Assembly (NCBI RefSeq): GCF_001667585.1
Contig: NZ_LZJZ01000023.1
Span: forward strand, 1 to 53,871
DNA from: Mycobacterium sp. E2733
Lineage (GTDB): Bacteria; Actinomycetota; Actinomycetes; Mycobacteriales; Mycobacteriaceae
Reading direction: 5' to 3'
DNA: 53,871 nt
Shown in pieces: positions 6,331-14,538 of the stretch. Within the stretch, counting starts at the first letter, position 1, and the number at the start of each line of letters is the position of its first letter. A program made the translations under genes and the position numbers. The notes beneath the pieces were generated by a model that worked only from the letters and a program-made list of their open reading frames with translations, searched no databases and was not told the origin of the DNA.

Positions 6331-7398
6331 GTGACCGCTCGCCTGCGTCCCGAACTGGCCGGATTGCCTGTCTATGTGCCCGGCAAGAACGTGCCGGGCT
6401 CGATCAAGCTGGCCAGCAATGAAACCGTGTACGGCCCGCTGCCCAGCGTGCGGGCGGCGATCGAGCGCGCCGTTGCCGTCGTCAACCGGTATCCGGACAA
6501 CGCCTGCGTGGACCTCAAGGCGGCGTTGGCCATGCACCTCGGCACCAACGTCGCACCGGAGCACATCGCGGTCGGTAGCGGTTCGGTCACCTTGTGCCAG
6601 CAACTGGTGCAGATCAGCGCATCCGCCGGCGACGAGGTGATGATGGGCTGGCGCAGCTTCGAGTGCTATCTGCCCATCGTCCAGGTCTCGGGCGCGGCCG
6701 CGGTCAAAGTGCCGTTGACCGACTACACGCACGACCTCGACGCCATGCTCGCCGCGATCACCGACCGCACCCGGCTGATCTTCGTCTGCAACCCGAACAA
6801 TCCGACCTCTACGGTGGTCGATCCGGGCGCCCTGGCCCGCTTCATCGAGGCCGTGCCGCCGCACATCCTGATCGCCATCGACGAGGCCTACGTCGAATAC
6901 ATCCGCGACGGCATGCTGCCCAACAGCTTGGAGCTGGCGCTGTCCCGCAGCAACGTCGTTGTGCTGCGGACCTTTTCGAAGGCCTACGGGCTGGCGGGCC
7001 TGCGCGTCGGCTACGCGATCGGCCACCCCGACCTGATCACCGCCCTGGACAAGGTCGTCATGCCGTTCGCCGTGACGAACGTCGCACAGGCGGCCGCCAT
7101 CGCGTCGCTCGAGGCATCGCACGAACTGGCGGCCCGCACCGACGCTCTGGTGGCCGAGCGCACCCGGGTCAGCACCGTGTTACGCGACGCCGGGTTCACC
7201 CTGCCGCCGTCGCAGGCCAACTTCGTCTGGCTGCCGCTGGGTGTCCGTACCACGGACTTCACCGAGCAGGCCGCAGAAGCGCGGCTGATCGTGCGGCCGT
7301 TCGCCGGCGAGGGGGTGCGCATCACCATCGGTGCGGTGGAGGAGAATGACGCCCTGTTGCACTTCGCCTGCGAGTGGATTACCCGCACCGAAACGTAA
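6331..7398 (+). CDS. pat: Aromatic amino acid aminotransferase (HisC2/Pat family)
   Basis: 355 residues of PLP-dependent fold-type I aminotransferase. Family knowledge: the mycobacterial HisC2 paralogue acts as aromatic aminotransferase, making phenylalanine or tyrosine from the 2-oxo acids, rather than in histidine synthesis. Seen: substrate-side N-terminal ASNETVYGPLP (28-38), CNPNNPTS (153-160), DEAYVEY (184-190), the PLP lysine Lys217 in TFSKAYGLAGLRVGYA, and the C-terminal arginine segment RLIVRPFAGEGVRITIG. Length agrees with the 353-residue M. tuberculosis protein. GTG 6331 is the start. The stop overlaps the ribosome site of the next gene. Confidence 0.9.
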   Translation: MTARLRPELAGLPVYVPGKNVPGSIKLASNETVYGPLPSVRAAIERAVAVVNRYPDNACVDLKAALAMHLGTNVAPEHIAVGSGSVTLCQQLVQISASAGDEVMMGWRSFECYLPIVQVSGAAAVKVPLTDYTHDLDAMLAAITDRTRLIFVCNPNNPTSTVVDPGALARFIEAVPPHILIAIDEAYVEYIRDGMLPNSLELALSRSNVVVLRTFSKAYGLAGLRVGYAIGHPDLITALDKVVMPFAVTNVAQAAAIASLEASHELAARTDALVAERTRVSTVLRDAGFTLPPSQANFVWLPLGVRTTDFTEQAAEARLIVRPFAGEGVRITIGAVEENDALLHFACEWITRTET

Positions 7399-7409
7399 GG
7401 AGTGGTCCG

Positions 7410-7871
7410 TTGGACTTGGCGCGCAAACTGTTCACCGAGTTCAAGGAGCGCGCCGGCGACATCCCCGACAGCGAGCTCGACGACTTCTGGGCCAGCCTGG
7501 AACCCGCGACGATCGAGGGGATGCTGGGCGAGTGGAAGGGCGGCGAGTTCCGCACCGGCCACAAAATGAACGGACAGCTGGAGAAGGCGGGGTGGTTCGG
7601 CAAGACCTTCTCCTCGGCCCGCGACGTGCAGCCGCTGGTCTGCCTCGACGCCGACGGCAACAAGTTCTCGAACAAGGAGATGGGCAAGGGCGAGGCCAGC
7701 CTGTGGCTCGAAGAGTTCCGCGGGGAGGTCACCGCGACGATGGTCTACGACGGCCAACCCGTGCACGACCACTTCAAGAAGATCGACGACGAAGCCGTGA
7801 TGGGCATCATGAACGGCAAGGGCGTCCGCGATAACGGCCGGTACTACTACTTCTACCTTGAGCGGGTGTAG
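7410..7871 (+). CDS. GXWXG/DUF4334 domain protein
   Basis: 153 residues. The N-terminal half has the GXWXG element as GEWKGGEF and FRTGHKMNG; the C-terminal half has the DUF4334 pattern VTATMVYDGQPVHDHFKKID...MNGKGV..NGRYYYFYLER. This is a small cytosolic domain pair of unknown function, common in actinobacteria and fungi. TTG 7410 is chosen because AAGGAG (7397-7402) lies seven bases upstream and overlaps the stop of the aminotransferase gene, so the two are coupled. The start codon is unusual but the ribosome site is strong. Confidence 0.8.
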   Translation: MDLARKLFTEFKERAGDIPDSELDDFWASLEPATIEGMLGEWKGGEFRTGHKMNGQLEKAGWFGKTFSSARDVQPLVCLDADGNKFSNKEMGKGEASLWLEEFRGEVTATMVYDGQPVHDHFKKIDDEAVMGIMNGKGVRDNGRYYYFYLERV

Positions 7872-7884
7872 GCCCCCGCTGTCG

Positions 7885-7942
7885 CCGAGCGTGACGTGAC
7901 GGCGAAAATCCGCAAGGATTCTCGCCGTGAGAACACGCTCGG
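7885..7942. terminator. Long imperfect intergenic palindrome
   Basis: Arms of about 27 bases (CCGAGCGTG...CGGCGAAAATCC against GGATTCTCGCCGTGAG...CACGCTCGG) surround a GCAA loop, with a few mismatches. It lies between the convergent DUF4334 gene (ends 7871) and the DinB-like gene (ends 7961). This type of GAGCGT-palindrome recurs at 13148-13207. It probably acts as a bidirectional terminator or is a dispersed repeat. Confidence 0.5.
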
Positions 7943-7960
7943 TGAAGGCGCTAGGTGTAG

Positions 7961-8545
7961 CTAGCGGGTCGGGTTGCGGCCGGTGAACGCGACCAACTGC
8001 TCGAGCGCGCCCGCGTCCTCGGGCACGTCGACCGGGTCGTCGAACCCGGCGCCACCGCGAAATTCCGGCCTGATGACCTCACGGGCCAGCCCCAACACGT
8101 ACTCGGACAGCGGTTCGGGCGCGTGGATCTCGTGCCCCACGGCGACGGCGTAATCCCAAGCGTGCACCAGGAATTCGACCGATAGGACGGCGCACGCGCT
8201 CTTCGCGGGCAGCTCGCCCTTGCCGAACGGCACGCACCCGTCCAGGCCGTGGCGATGCCAGGCGTCCAGCGCGGGCCGGGCCGCCGCGACCACCTGTCGT
8301 TCCACCGAATCGCCTTCGGTGCGCTCCGGAATCTCCGCGCCGACCATGCCGCCCAGCGCCGTGATGGAGTTCAGCAGGTGATCGGTCAGCTGCGCGACGT
8401 CGAACTCCGCACACGGCGTCGGCCGCGACAGGTCGTCGGCCGCAATCGGGTGCAGCACCCGCTGCAACACCCCGAGCGTGTCCTCGGCGCTGTGCAGTTC
8501 GTCGGTGGGCGGCGAATGAGGGCCGGGCCGCAAATCAGGAGCCAT
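7961..8545 (-). CDS. DinB-like TIGR03086 family protein (Rv3773c homologue)
   Basis: 194 residues, the same length as Rv3773c. Family: mycothiol-transferase/DinB-like four-helix bundle, often metal-binding. Seen: the signature RPTPCAEFDVAQLTDHLLNSI early in the protein, with His in LTDHLL, and LSVEFLVHAWDYAVAVG in the middle, with the second His. These histidines are the likely metal ligands. Substrate unknown. ATG 8543-8545 is used rather than an upstream start because it matches the homologue length and sits eight bases after a TAGCGT box. It is divergent from echA21 with only 23 bases between start codons. Confidence 0.82.
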   Translation of the reverse strand: MAPDLRPGPHSPPTDELHSAEDTLGVLQRVLHPIAADDLSRPTPCAEFDVAQLTDHLLNSITALGGMVGAEIPERTEGDSVERQVVAAARPALDAWHRHGLDGCVPFGKGELPAKSACAVLSVEFLVHAWDYAVAVGHEIHAPEPLSEYVLGLAREVIRPEFRGGAGFDDPVDVPEDAGALEQLVAFTGRNPTR

Positions 8546-8552
8546 ATTTGCC

Positions 8553-8562
8553 ACGCTACGGT
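8553..8562. promoter_or_regulatory. Overlapping divergent -10 boxes (Rv3773c-like / echA21)
   Basis: On the plus strand TACGGT (8557-8562) ends 6 bases before ATG 8569. On the minus strand TAGCGT (8558-8553) ends 7 bases before ATG 8545. The two boxes share two bases, so the two polymerase sites should exclude each other and both mRNAs should be leaderless. Confidence 0.4.
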
Positions 8563-8568
8563 CTCGAT

Positions 8569-9393
8569 ATGGCGCAAGCATACGAATCGGTCACGGTGGA
8601 AACGAAAGATCACGTCGCGCAGGTGACGCTGATCGGGCCGGGCAAGGGCAACGCGATGGGCCCGGCGTTCTGGTCGGAGATGCCGGAGCTGTTCGCGGCG
8701 CTCGACGCCGACCCCGAAGTGCGGGCGATCGTCATCACCGGCTCGGGCAAGAACTTCAGCTACGGCCTGGACGTGCCCGCGATGGGTGGGGCGTTCACCC
8801 CGCTGCTGTCCGGCGACGCGCTGGCCGGCCCGCGCGCGGTTTTCCACGCCGAGATCAAGCGCATGCAGAACGCCATCACCGCCGTCGCGGACTGCCGCAC
8901 CCCAACCATCGCGTCGGTGCACGGCTGGTGCATCGGCGGCGGCGTCGACCTCATCTCGGCGGTCGACATCCGCTACGCCAGCGCCGACGCCAAGTTCTCG
9001 GTGCGCGAGGTCAAGCTGGCCATCGTCGCCGACGTTGGCAGCCTCGCCCGCCTGCCGATGATCCTGAACGACGGACACCTGCGCGAGCTGGCGCTGACCG
9101 GCAAGGACATCGGCGCGGCCCGGGCCGAGAAGATCGGCCTGGTCAACGACGTATACGACGACGCCGACGCGACGCTGGCCGCCGCGCACGCCACCGCGGC
9201 CGAGATCGCCGCCAACCCGCCGCTGACCGTGCACGGCGTCAAGGACGTCCTCGACCAGCAACGCGTCGCCGCGGTGGCGGAGAGCTTGCGCTACGTCGCC
9301 GCCTGGAACGCCGCCTTCCTGCCGTCGAAGGACCTGACCGAGGGCATCGCGGCGACATTCGAGAAGCGCGCGCCGCGGTTCACCGGGGAGTGA
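8569..9393 (+). CDS. echA21: Crotonase-family protein EchA21, probable dienoyl-CoA isomerase
   Basis: 274 residues, identical in length to M. tuberculosis EchA21. Crotonase fold with oxyanion-hole segments KNFSYGLDV (61-69) and HGWCIGGGVDL (118-128). Three acidic residues are spaced exactly as the catalytic set of delta3,5-delta2,4-dienoyl-CoA isomerase (rat Asp176, Glu196, Asp204): here Asp127, Glu147 in REVKL and Asp155 in IVADVGSLARLP. This suggests isomerisation of 3,5-dienoyl-CoA in unsaturated fatty-acid degradation rather than hydration. The isomerase call is inference from residue spacing. ATG 8569 is leaderless behind TACGGT. lipE follows 25 bases downstream. Confidence 0.88.
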   Translation: MAQAYESVTVETKDHVAQVTLIGPGKGNAMGPAFWSEMPELFAALDADPEVRAIVITGSGKNFSYGLDVPAMGGAFTPLLSGDALAGPRAVFHAEIKRMQNAITAVADCRTPTIASVHGWCIGGGVDLISAVDIRYASADAKFSVREVKLAIVADVGSLARLPMILNDGHLRELALTGKDIGAARAEKIGLVNDVYDDADATLAAAHATAAEIAANPPLTVHGVKDVLDQQRVAAVAESLRYVAAWNAAFLPSKDLTEGIAATFEKRAPRFTGE

Positions 9394-9405
9394 TCCGGCG
9401 CCACG

Positions 9406-9411
9406 TACCCT
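9406..9411 (+). promoter_or_regulatory. -10 box (TACCCT) for lipE
   Basis: TACCCT ends 7 bases before GTG 9419, fitting TANNNT and a leaderless start, so lipE may be transcribed separately from echA21 despite the short gap. Confidence 0.35.
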
Positions 9412-9418
9412 CGCTGAG

Positions 9419-10654
9419 GTGACACCAGACGGCAGAATCCGCGTCCCGGCCGACTTGGACGCCGTGACGACGATCGGCGAGGAAGACCACTCCGAAATCG
9501 ACAGCGCCGCCGTCGACCGGATCTGGGGGGCCGCGCGGCACTGGTACCAGGCCGGCTTCCACCCCGCCATCCAGCTGTGCATCCGCCGGCACGGGCGCGT
9601 CGTGCTCAATCGCGCGATCGGTCACGGCTGGGGCAACGCGCCGAGCGACCCGCCGGACGCCGAAAAGGTCCCCGTCACGCCGGACACACCGTTCTGCGTG
9701 TACTCGGCGGCCAAGGGAATGGCGGCCACCGTGGTGCACATGCTCGTAGAGCGCGGCGTCTTCTCACTCGACGACCGCGTCTGCGACTACATCCCCACCT
9801 TCACCAGTCACGGCAAGCATCGGATCACCATCCGGCACGTGATGACCCACAGCGCCGGGCTGCCCTTTCCAACCGGGCCCAAGCCGGACGTCAAACGCGC
9901 GGACGACCACGAGTACGCCCAGCAGAAGCTGGGCGAGCTGCGCCCGCTCTACCGGCCGGGGCTGGTGCACATCTATCACGCGCTGACCTGGGGCCCGCTC
10001 GTGCGCGAGATCGTTTACGCGGCCACCGGCAAGGAGATTCGCGAGATCCTGGCCACCGAGATCCTCGACCCGCTCGGCTTCCGGTGGACCAACTTCGGTG
10101 TCGCCAAGGAGGACCTGCCCCTGGTCGCGCCCAGCCACGCCACCGGCCGCCCGTTGCCGCCAGTCGTCGCGCAGATCTTCCGCAAGGCGATCGGCGGGAC
10201 CGTGCACGAGATGATCCCGATCACCAACACCCCGATGTTCCTCACCACCATCGTCCCGTCGTCCAACACGGTGTCGACCGCGAACGAGATGTCCCGGTTC
10301 GCCGAGATCTGGCGCCGCGGTGGAAATCTCGACGGCGTGCGAGTGATGAGCCCGGAGACGATGTACGGCGCGATCAAGGAATGCCGGCGCTTGCGCCCCG
10401 ATTTCGCGGTCGGGCTGCAACCGGCCCGGTGGGGCACCGGGTTCATCCTCGGAACGAACCGGTGGGGGCCGTTCGGGCTCAACTCGCCACACGCGTTCGG
10501 CAATCTCGGCCTGGTCAACATCGCAATCTGGGCCGACCAGGCGCGGGGCCTGGCAGCAGGCGTGGTGAGCAGCGGCAAGCCCGGGCGCGATCCGGAAGCC
10601 AAGCGCTACACCGCCCTGATGGACACGATCACCGCCGAGATCCCCGCCGGTTGA
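9419..10654 (+). CDS. lipE: Beta-lactamase-fold esterase/lipase LipE
   Basis: 411 residues of serine hydrolase with the class C beta-lactamase/EstB fold (Rv3775, LipE). Seen: the nucleophile motif SAAK (Ser96-Lys99) in FCVYSAAKGMAATVVH, a following HGKHRITIRHVMTHSAGLPF segment, the tyrosine element LVHIYHALTWG and a C-terminal GNLGLVNIAIWADQ strand. No signal peptide is evident. It probably hydrolyses short acyl esters. The start is GTG 9419. Family and synteny with echA21 support the name. Confidence 0.85.
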   Translation: MTPDGRIRVPADLDAVTTIGEEDHSEIDSAAVDRIWGAARHWYQAGFHPAIQLCIRRHGRVVLNRAIGHGWGNAPSDPPDAEKVPVTPDTPFCVYSAAKGMAATVVHMLVERGVFSLDDRVCDYIPTFTSHGKHRITIRHVMTHSAGLPFPTGPKPDVKRADDHEYAQQKLGELRPLYRPGLVHIYHALTWGPLVREIVYAATGKEIREILATEILDPLGFRWTNFGVAKEDLPLVAPSHATGRPLPPVVAQIFRKAIGGTVHEMIPITNTPMFLTTIVPSSNTVSTANEMSRFAEIWRRGGNLDGVRVMSPETMYGAIKECRRLRPDFAVGLQPARWGTGFILGTNRWGPFGLNSPHAFGNLGLVNIAIWADQARGLAAGVVSSGKPGRDPEAKRYTALMDTITAEIPAG

Positions 10655-10683
10655 GGGTGCCCTCCGGTGGGAACTCTGCCGCC

Positions 10684-10875
10684 ATGGCTACCTACCGAGT
10701 GCTCAACCCGAAGGGCGACGTCGTCGCGACGAAGGACATCGAAAGCGCCGACAAGGCGCACGCGTGGTTCGCCGACGAGGCGGTCGAGGGCAACGAACTG
10801 GGCTGGCGCATGGAAGTCGAAGCCGACGGCGAATGGCGGTTCTTCGACAACAGCGAAGGCGATCGCAGCTACTAG
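10684..10875 (+). CDS. Small acidic protein of unknown function
   Basis: 63 residues beginning MATYRVLNPKGDVVATKDIE and ending NSEGDRSY. It is soluble and acidic, with a repeated beta-strand-like pattern (YRVLNPKGDVVATK, then WRMEVEADGEWRFF). I do not recognise a named family. ATG 10684 lies 29 bases after the lipE stop and the gene ends 34 bases before the Rv2629-like gene, so it may be co-transcribed with either. Confidence 0.6.
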   Translation: MATYRVLNPKGDVVATKDIESADKAHAWFADEAVEGNELGWRMEVEADGEWRFFDNSEGDRSY

Positions 10876-10909
10876 CGTTTGCGGCCCGCCGCGTCGGGCA
10901 ACCAAAGAC

Positions 10910-12028
10910 ATGGATTCTGAACGCTTCCGCAAGCTGCTAGGGGCCCCCGCGCCGTTCGCGTCGGTCTACTTCGACGACTCCCACGACACCCACGACGCCG
11001 AAACTCAACTCGACCTCAAATGGCGGGCGCTGAAGGAAGACCTGGAACGGCAGGGCGCCCCCGCGGCGGTGATCGAGGAAATCGGCCGTGCCGTGCAGGA
11101 TTTACGCCCCCCGATCGGCCGCAGTGGCCGCGGCGTGGTGGCGAGCGCCAAGGGCGTGCTGCTCAACGAACACCTGACCCGGCCCACCGCCGAGACGGTC
11201 GTCCGGGTCTCCGAATTGCCCTTCGTCCTCCCGATCGTCGAGCTCGGCTTCGACTACGCGGACTATCTGCTGGCCGTGGTCGACCACACCGGCGCCGACA
11301 TCACCACACACGTCAACGGCACCCTGCGAACGGAAACCGTCGACGGCGGGGGCTATCCCGTGCATAAAGCCGCCGGGGCCGAAACCGCCGGCTACGGCGA
11401 TCCGCAATTGCGCACCGACGAGGCCGCCCGCAAGAACGTTCGTGCCGTCGCAGACCGGGTCGGTGAGCTCGTCGACGACAAGTCGATCGAGCTGATCTTC
11501 GTCGTCGGTGAGGTGCGGTCGCGCTCGGACCTGCTGGCCTCCCTGCCGGATCGCTTGCACGACAAGGTAATTCAGCTACAGGTGGGTGCGCGGCACAGCG
11601 GTCACGACGACGAGGAAGTGCAGCGGGCCATCGAAGCCGAGTTCGCCAAGCGACGGTTGAAGGTGATCGATGATGCCGCCGACCGCTTCACCGCGGAGGT
11701 GGGCCGGCAATCCGGGCTGGCCGCCGACGGGCTCGACGCGGTCTGCTCCGCGCTGCGCCAGGGCGCGGTCGACACGTTGATCGTCGGCGACGTCGGCGAC
11801 GCCACCGTGGTCACCGACGAGGGGCTGACGACGGTCGCCCCCAACGAAAATGTGCTCTCGGAGCAGGGCGCGGCACCCGCCAAGACGCTGCGCACCGACG
11901 AGGCGCTGCCGCTGTTCGCGATATCCGTGGGGGCGTCACTGGTGCGCACCGACGAGCAGATCGACCCGGCCGACGGCGTCGGTGCACTGCTTCGCTACGC
12001 GCCGACGCTGCACCAGCCCGCCGGCTGA
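10910..12028 (+). CDS. Rv2629-like eRF1-fold (baeRF2/Vms1-type) protein
   Basis: 372 residues, collinear with the DosR-regulon protein Rv2629 (374 residues). Shared features recalled from that protein: FASVYFDDSHDT near the N terminus, VDHTGAD, GYPVHK, the internal VVGEVRSRSDLL segment, SGLAA.GL..VC.ALR.G.VDTLIVG and the C-terminal DGVGALLRYA. The family has an eRF1 domain-1/2/3 arrangement related to Vms1/ANKZF1 peptidyl-tRNA hydrolases, suggesting a role on stalled ribosomes; this is inference. ATG 10910 starts the protein. No clear DosR box is visible upstream. The stop is 7 bases before the end of the convergent tRNA-Ser gene. Confidence 0.85.
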   Translation: MDSERFRKLLGAPAPFASVYFDDSHDTHDAETQLDLKWRALKEDLERQGAPAAVIEEIGRAVQDLRPPIGRSGRGVVASAKGVLLNEHLTRPTAETVVRVSELPFVLPIVELGFDYADYLLAVVDHTGADITTHVNGTLRTETVDGGGYPVHKAAGAETAGYGDPQLRTDEAARKNVRAVADRVGELVDDKSIELIFVVGEVRSRSDLLASLPDRLHDKVIQLQVGARHSGHDDEEVQRAIEAEFAKRRLKVIDDAADRFTAEVGRQSGLAADGLDAVCSALRQGAVDTLIVGDVGDATVVTDEGLTTVAPNENVLSEQGAAPAKTLRTDEALPLFAISVGASLVRTDEQIDPADGVGALLRYAPTLHQPAG

Positions 12029-12034
12029 CACGCG

Positions 12035-12121
12035 CGGTGGCGGAGGGATTTGAACCCCCGGACGGTGTTAGCCGTCTCTCGCTTTCAAGGCGAGTGCATT
12101 AGGCCGCTCTGCCACGCCACC
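12035..12121 (-). tRNA. tRNA-Ser (TGA)
   Basis: 87 bases, class II. The acceptor GGTGGCG/CGCCACC pairs, the anticodon stem CTCGC/GCGAG holds CTTGAAA (anticodon TGA), the variable arm pairs GACGG with CCGTC, and the T loop is TTCAAAT. Minus strand, convergent with the Rv2629-like gene and divergent from the quinone oxidoreductase gene. Confidence 0.95.
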
Positions 12122-12145
12122 GGGAATAAGGGTAACGGGGGTCGG

Positions 12146-12151
12146 TAGCGT
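12146..12151 (+). promoter_or_regulatory. -10 box (TAGCGT) for the quinone oxidoreductase
   Basis: TAGCGT ends 7 bases before ATG 12159. This favours the ATG over the in-frame GTG at 12150, which lies inside the box. Confidence 0.4.
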
Positions 12152-12158
12152 GGCCATC

Positions 12159-13139
12159 ATGCGCGCCATCGTCGCCGAATCCCCCGATCAGCTGTCCTGG
12201 CAAGACGTCCCGGACGTGTCCGCCGGGGCCGGCGAGGTGCTGATCAAGGTCACCGCGGCCGGCGTCAACCGTGCCGACCTGCTGCAGGCCGCCGGTAAAT
12301 ACCCACCGCCGCCGGGCGCCAGCGAAATCATCGGCATGGAGGTGTCCGGCGTCGTCGCCGCGATCGGCGAGGGCGTTGCGAACTGGCCGGTCGGACAAGA
12401 GGTTTGCGCGCTGCTGGCTGGCGGTGGATACGCCGAGTACGTCGCGGTTCCCGCCGGTCAGGTGATGCCGATTCCCTCTCGTGTCGACCTCGTCGACGCG
12501 GCCGGGCTACCGGAGGTGGCCTGCACCGTGTGGTCCAACCTGGTGCTGACCGCCCACCTGAGCAAGGGGCAGCTCCTGCTGGTGCACGGCGGCGCCAGCG
12601 GAATCGGAAGCCACGCGATCCAGATCGCGCGGGCGCTGGGCGCCCGGGTGGCCGTCACGGCCGGATCGGCGGAGAAGCTGGAATTCTGCCGCGAGCTGGG
12701 CGCCGAGATCGCCATCAATTACCGCGACGAGGATTTCGTCGAGCGGCTCCGCGATGAAACGGGCGGCGCCACTGGGGCAGATGTGATCCTGGACATCATG
12801 GGCGCCGCCTACCTGGACCGCAATATCGACGCGCTGGCCACCGACGGGCAGCTGGTCATCATCGGCATGCAGGGCGGCATCAAGGGCGAGCTCAACATCG
12901 GCAAGCTGCTCGGCAAGCGCGCGCGGGTAATCGGCACCACCTTGCGTGCCCGCCCGGTGACCGGGCCCAACAGTAAGACGGAAATCGTGCAGGCGGTGAT
13001 CGGGTCGGTGTGGCCGATGATCGCCGAGGGCAGCGTCCGGCCGATCATCGGCGCCCGCATGCCCATCCAGCAGGCGGGCGAGGCGCATCAACGGCTGACG
13101 TCGAGCAAGGTGACGGGGAAGATAGTGCTGACGGTCTAG
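12159..13139 (+). CDS. NAD(P)H:quinone oxidoreductase, zeta-crystallin type (Rv3777)
   Basis: 326 residues of medium-chain dehydrogenase/reductase without zinc ligands, closest to the PIG3/zeta-crystallin group. Seen: the N-terminal GroES-like part with VNRADLLQAAGKYPPPPG (36-53), the dinucleotide-binding loop HGGASGIGSHAIQIA (143-157), SAEKLEFCRELGAE after it, and the C-terminal GKIVLTV. It likely reduces quinones or enones with NADPH. ATG 12159 is chosen from the TAGCGT box spacing. Position between tRNA-Ser and the Rv3778c homologue matches M. tuberculosis apart from the missing repeat gene Rv3776. Confidence 0.88.
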   Translation: MRAIVAESPDQLSWQDVPDVSAGAGEVLIKVTAAGVNRADLLQAAGKYPPPPGASEIIGMEVSGVVAAIGEGVANWPVGQEVCALLAGGGYAEYVAVPAGQVMPIPSRVDLVDAAGLPEVACTVWSNLVLTAHLSKGQLLLVHGGASGIGSHAIQIARALGARVAVTAGSAEKLEFCRELGAEIAINYRDEDFVERLRDETGGATGADVILDIMGAAYLDRNIDALATDGQLVIIGMQGGIKGELNIGKLLGKRARVIGTTLRARPVTGPNSKTEIVQAVIGSVWPMIAEGSVRPIIGARMPIQQAGEAHQRLTSSKVTGKIVLTV

Positions 13140-13147
13140 CTAGCGTT

Positions 13148-13207
13148 CGCGAGCGTAACGCGGCTGCGATTGTCGGCCGGGATTTTCGCGGTGTGGTTAC
13201 GCTCGCG
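13148..13207. terminator. Intergenic palindrome with perfect 12-bp outer arms
   Basis: CGCGAGCGTAAC (13148-13159) pairs with GTTACGCTCGCG (13196-13207); the inner 36 bases pair partly. It lies between the convergent Rv3777 and Rv3778c homologues and resembles the palindrome at 7885-7942. Bidirectional terminator or dispersed repeat. Confidence 0.5.
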
Positions 13208-13213
13208 GAATGC

Positions 13214-14410
13214 TCAGCCCAGGGAAGCGAGCGCGCGAACCAGCTGGTCGACCTCGGCCGTCGTTGAGTAATGCGCCAGCCCGACGGTCACCGCGCCGCC
13301 GACGTCGTTGACGCCGAGCACGTCGAGCGCGCGGGAGTTCTCGTTGGTGACCGCCAGGATGCCGTTGTCCGCCAGCCGCTGCACCACCCGCTCGGCGGGC
13401 ACGCCGTTCAGGGCGAAGCTCACCACGGGGATCCGCACCTCCGGACGGCCGATCACCATGACCAACGGCAACGACCGCAACGACACCATCAGGTAATCGA
13501 AGATCCGGTTCAGGTAGAGGCTGGCCGATTGCATCGACACCGACAGGCGCTCGCGGCGGGTACCGCGGGCGGACTCGTCGAGCGCGGCCAGGTACTCGAT
13601 GCTGGCGACCACCCCGGCGAGCAGACCGAACTGGTGCGTGCCGATCTCGAGCCGCGCCGCGCCGGTCGCCTTGGGGTCCGTCGAGATGGAGCTGAACGAA
13701 TTGAGCAGCGCCGGGTCTCGGAACACTACCGCGCCGATCGGCGGACCGCCCCACGCCAGGGCGTTCACCGCCACCACGTCGGCGTCGCTCTCCTTCACGT
13801 CGAGCAACCGGTACGGCGCCGCGGCGGAATGGTCGACCACCACCAGCCCCCCGACGTCGTGCACCAGCTTGGTCATGGCCCGCAGGTCGGTGACCGTGCC
13901 CAGCGTCGCGGACGCGGAGGCGACGGCCACCAGCCTGGTCGATTTGCCGATCAGGCCTTCCCACTGCCAGGTCGGCAGCTCGCCGGTCTCGATGTCGATC
14001 TCGGCCCACTTCACCTTGGCGCCGTAACGGTGCGCCGCCCGTAGCCACGGGGCGATGTTCGCCTCGTCGTCGAGGCGGCTGACGATCACCTCGTAGCCCA
14101 GCCCGGCGCGCGAGGACGACGCCTCGGCCAGCGCCGACAACAGGATCGCGCGGTCGGCCCCGAGCACCACGCCCGCCGGGTCGACGTTGAACAGGTCGGC
14201 CACCGCCGCCCGCGCCGCCTCCAAAATGGCGGCGCTGCGCTGTGCGGACGGATGCGCGCCCACCGTGGTGGCGCTGGACCTCCGGAAGGCCGTCGACACG
14301 GTGGTCGCGACGGAATCGGGGATGAGCATCCCGGCCGGCGCGTCGAAGTGCACCCACCCGTCACCCAGCGACGGGTGCAGTCCGCGCACCCGGGCGACGT
14401 CGTAAGCCAT
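13214..14410 (-). CDS. Cysteine-desulfurase-fold protein lacking catalytic Lys and Cys (Rv3778c)
   Basis: 398 residues, aminotransferase class V fold, matching Rv3778c. Seen: [11 protein letters not shown] (21-31), the PLP-ring Asp-His pair [10 protein letters not shown] (191-200) and [18 protein letters not shown]. The segment corresponding to the Schiff-base motif HKxxGPxG reads [11 protein letters not shown] (216-226), so Ala219 occupies the lysine position. The whole protein contains no cysteine, so the sulfur-carrying nucleophile is also absent. It cannot be a normal desulfurase and may bind PLP noncovalently or be structural. ATG 14408-14410 is preferred over an upstream ATG because it matches the M. 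tuberculosis start [10 protein letters not shown]. Confidence 0.85.
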   Translation of the reverse strand: MAYDVARVRGLHPSLGDGWVHFDAPAGMLIPDSVATTVSTAFRRSSATTVGAHPSAQRSAAILEAARAAVADLFNVDPAGVVLGADRAILLSALAEASSSRAGLGYEVIVSRLDDEANIAPWLRAAHRYGAKVKWAEIDIETGELPTWQWEGLIGKSTRLVAVASASATLGTVTDLRAMTKLVHDVGGLVVVDHSAAAPYRLLDVKESDADVVAVNALAWGGPPIGAVVFRDPALLNSFSSISTDPKATGAARLEIGTHQFGLLAGVVASIEYLAALDESARGTRRERLSVSMQSASLYLNRIFDYLMVSLRSLPLVMVIGRPEVRIPVVSFALNGVPAERVVQRLADNGILAVTNENSRALDVLGVNDVGGAVTVGLAHYSTTAEVDQLVRALASLG

Positions 14411-14526
14411 GCCAGCCACCTTAGAGCTTGCGCATTTCCGCGAAACCGTGACCGTAGCGGGTGCCCGGAAACGCTCGAGCCGTTCGAGCCGGCCGGTGGC
14501 ATCCCGAGGCAGGACACCCGGCCAGC

Positions 14527-14532
14527 CATACT
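14527..14532 (+). promoter_or_regulatory. Weak -10 box (CATACT) for the Rv3779-like gene
   Basis: CATACT ends 6 bases before GTG 14539. It misses the first T of TANNNT. The same hexamer sits 7 bases before the serpin GTG. Confidence 0.25.
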
Positions 14533-14538
14533 AGTCGA

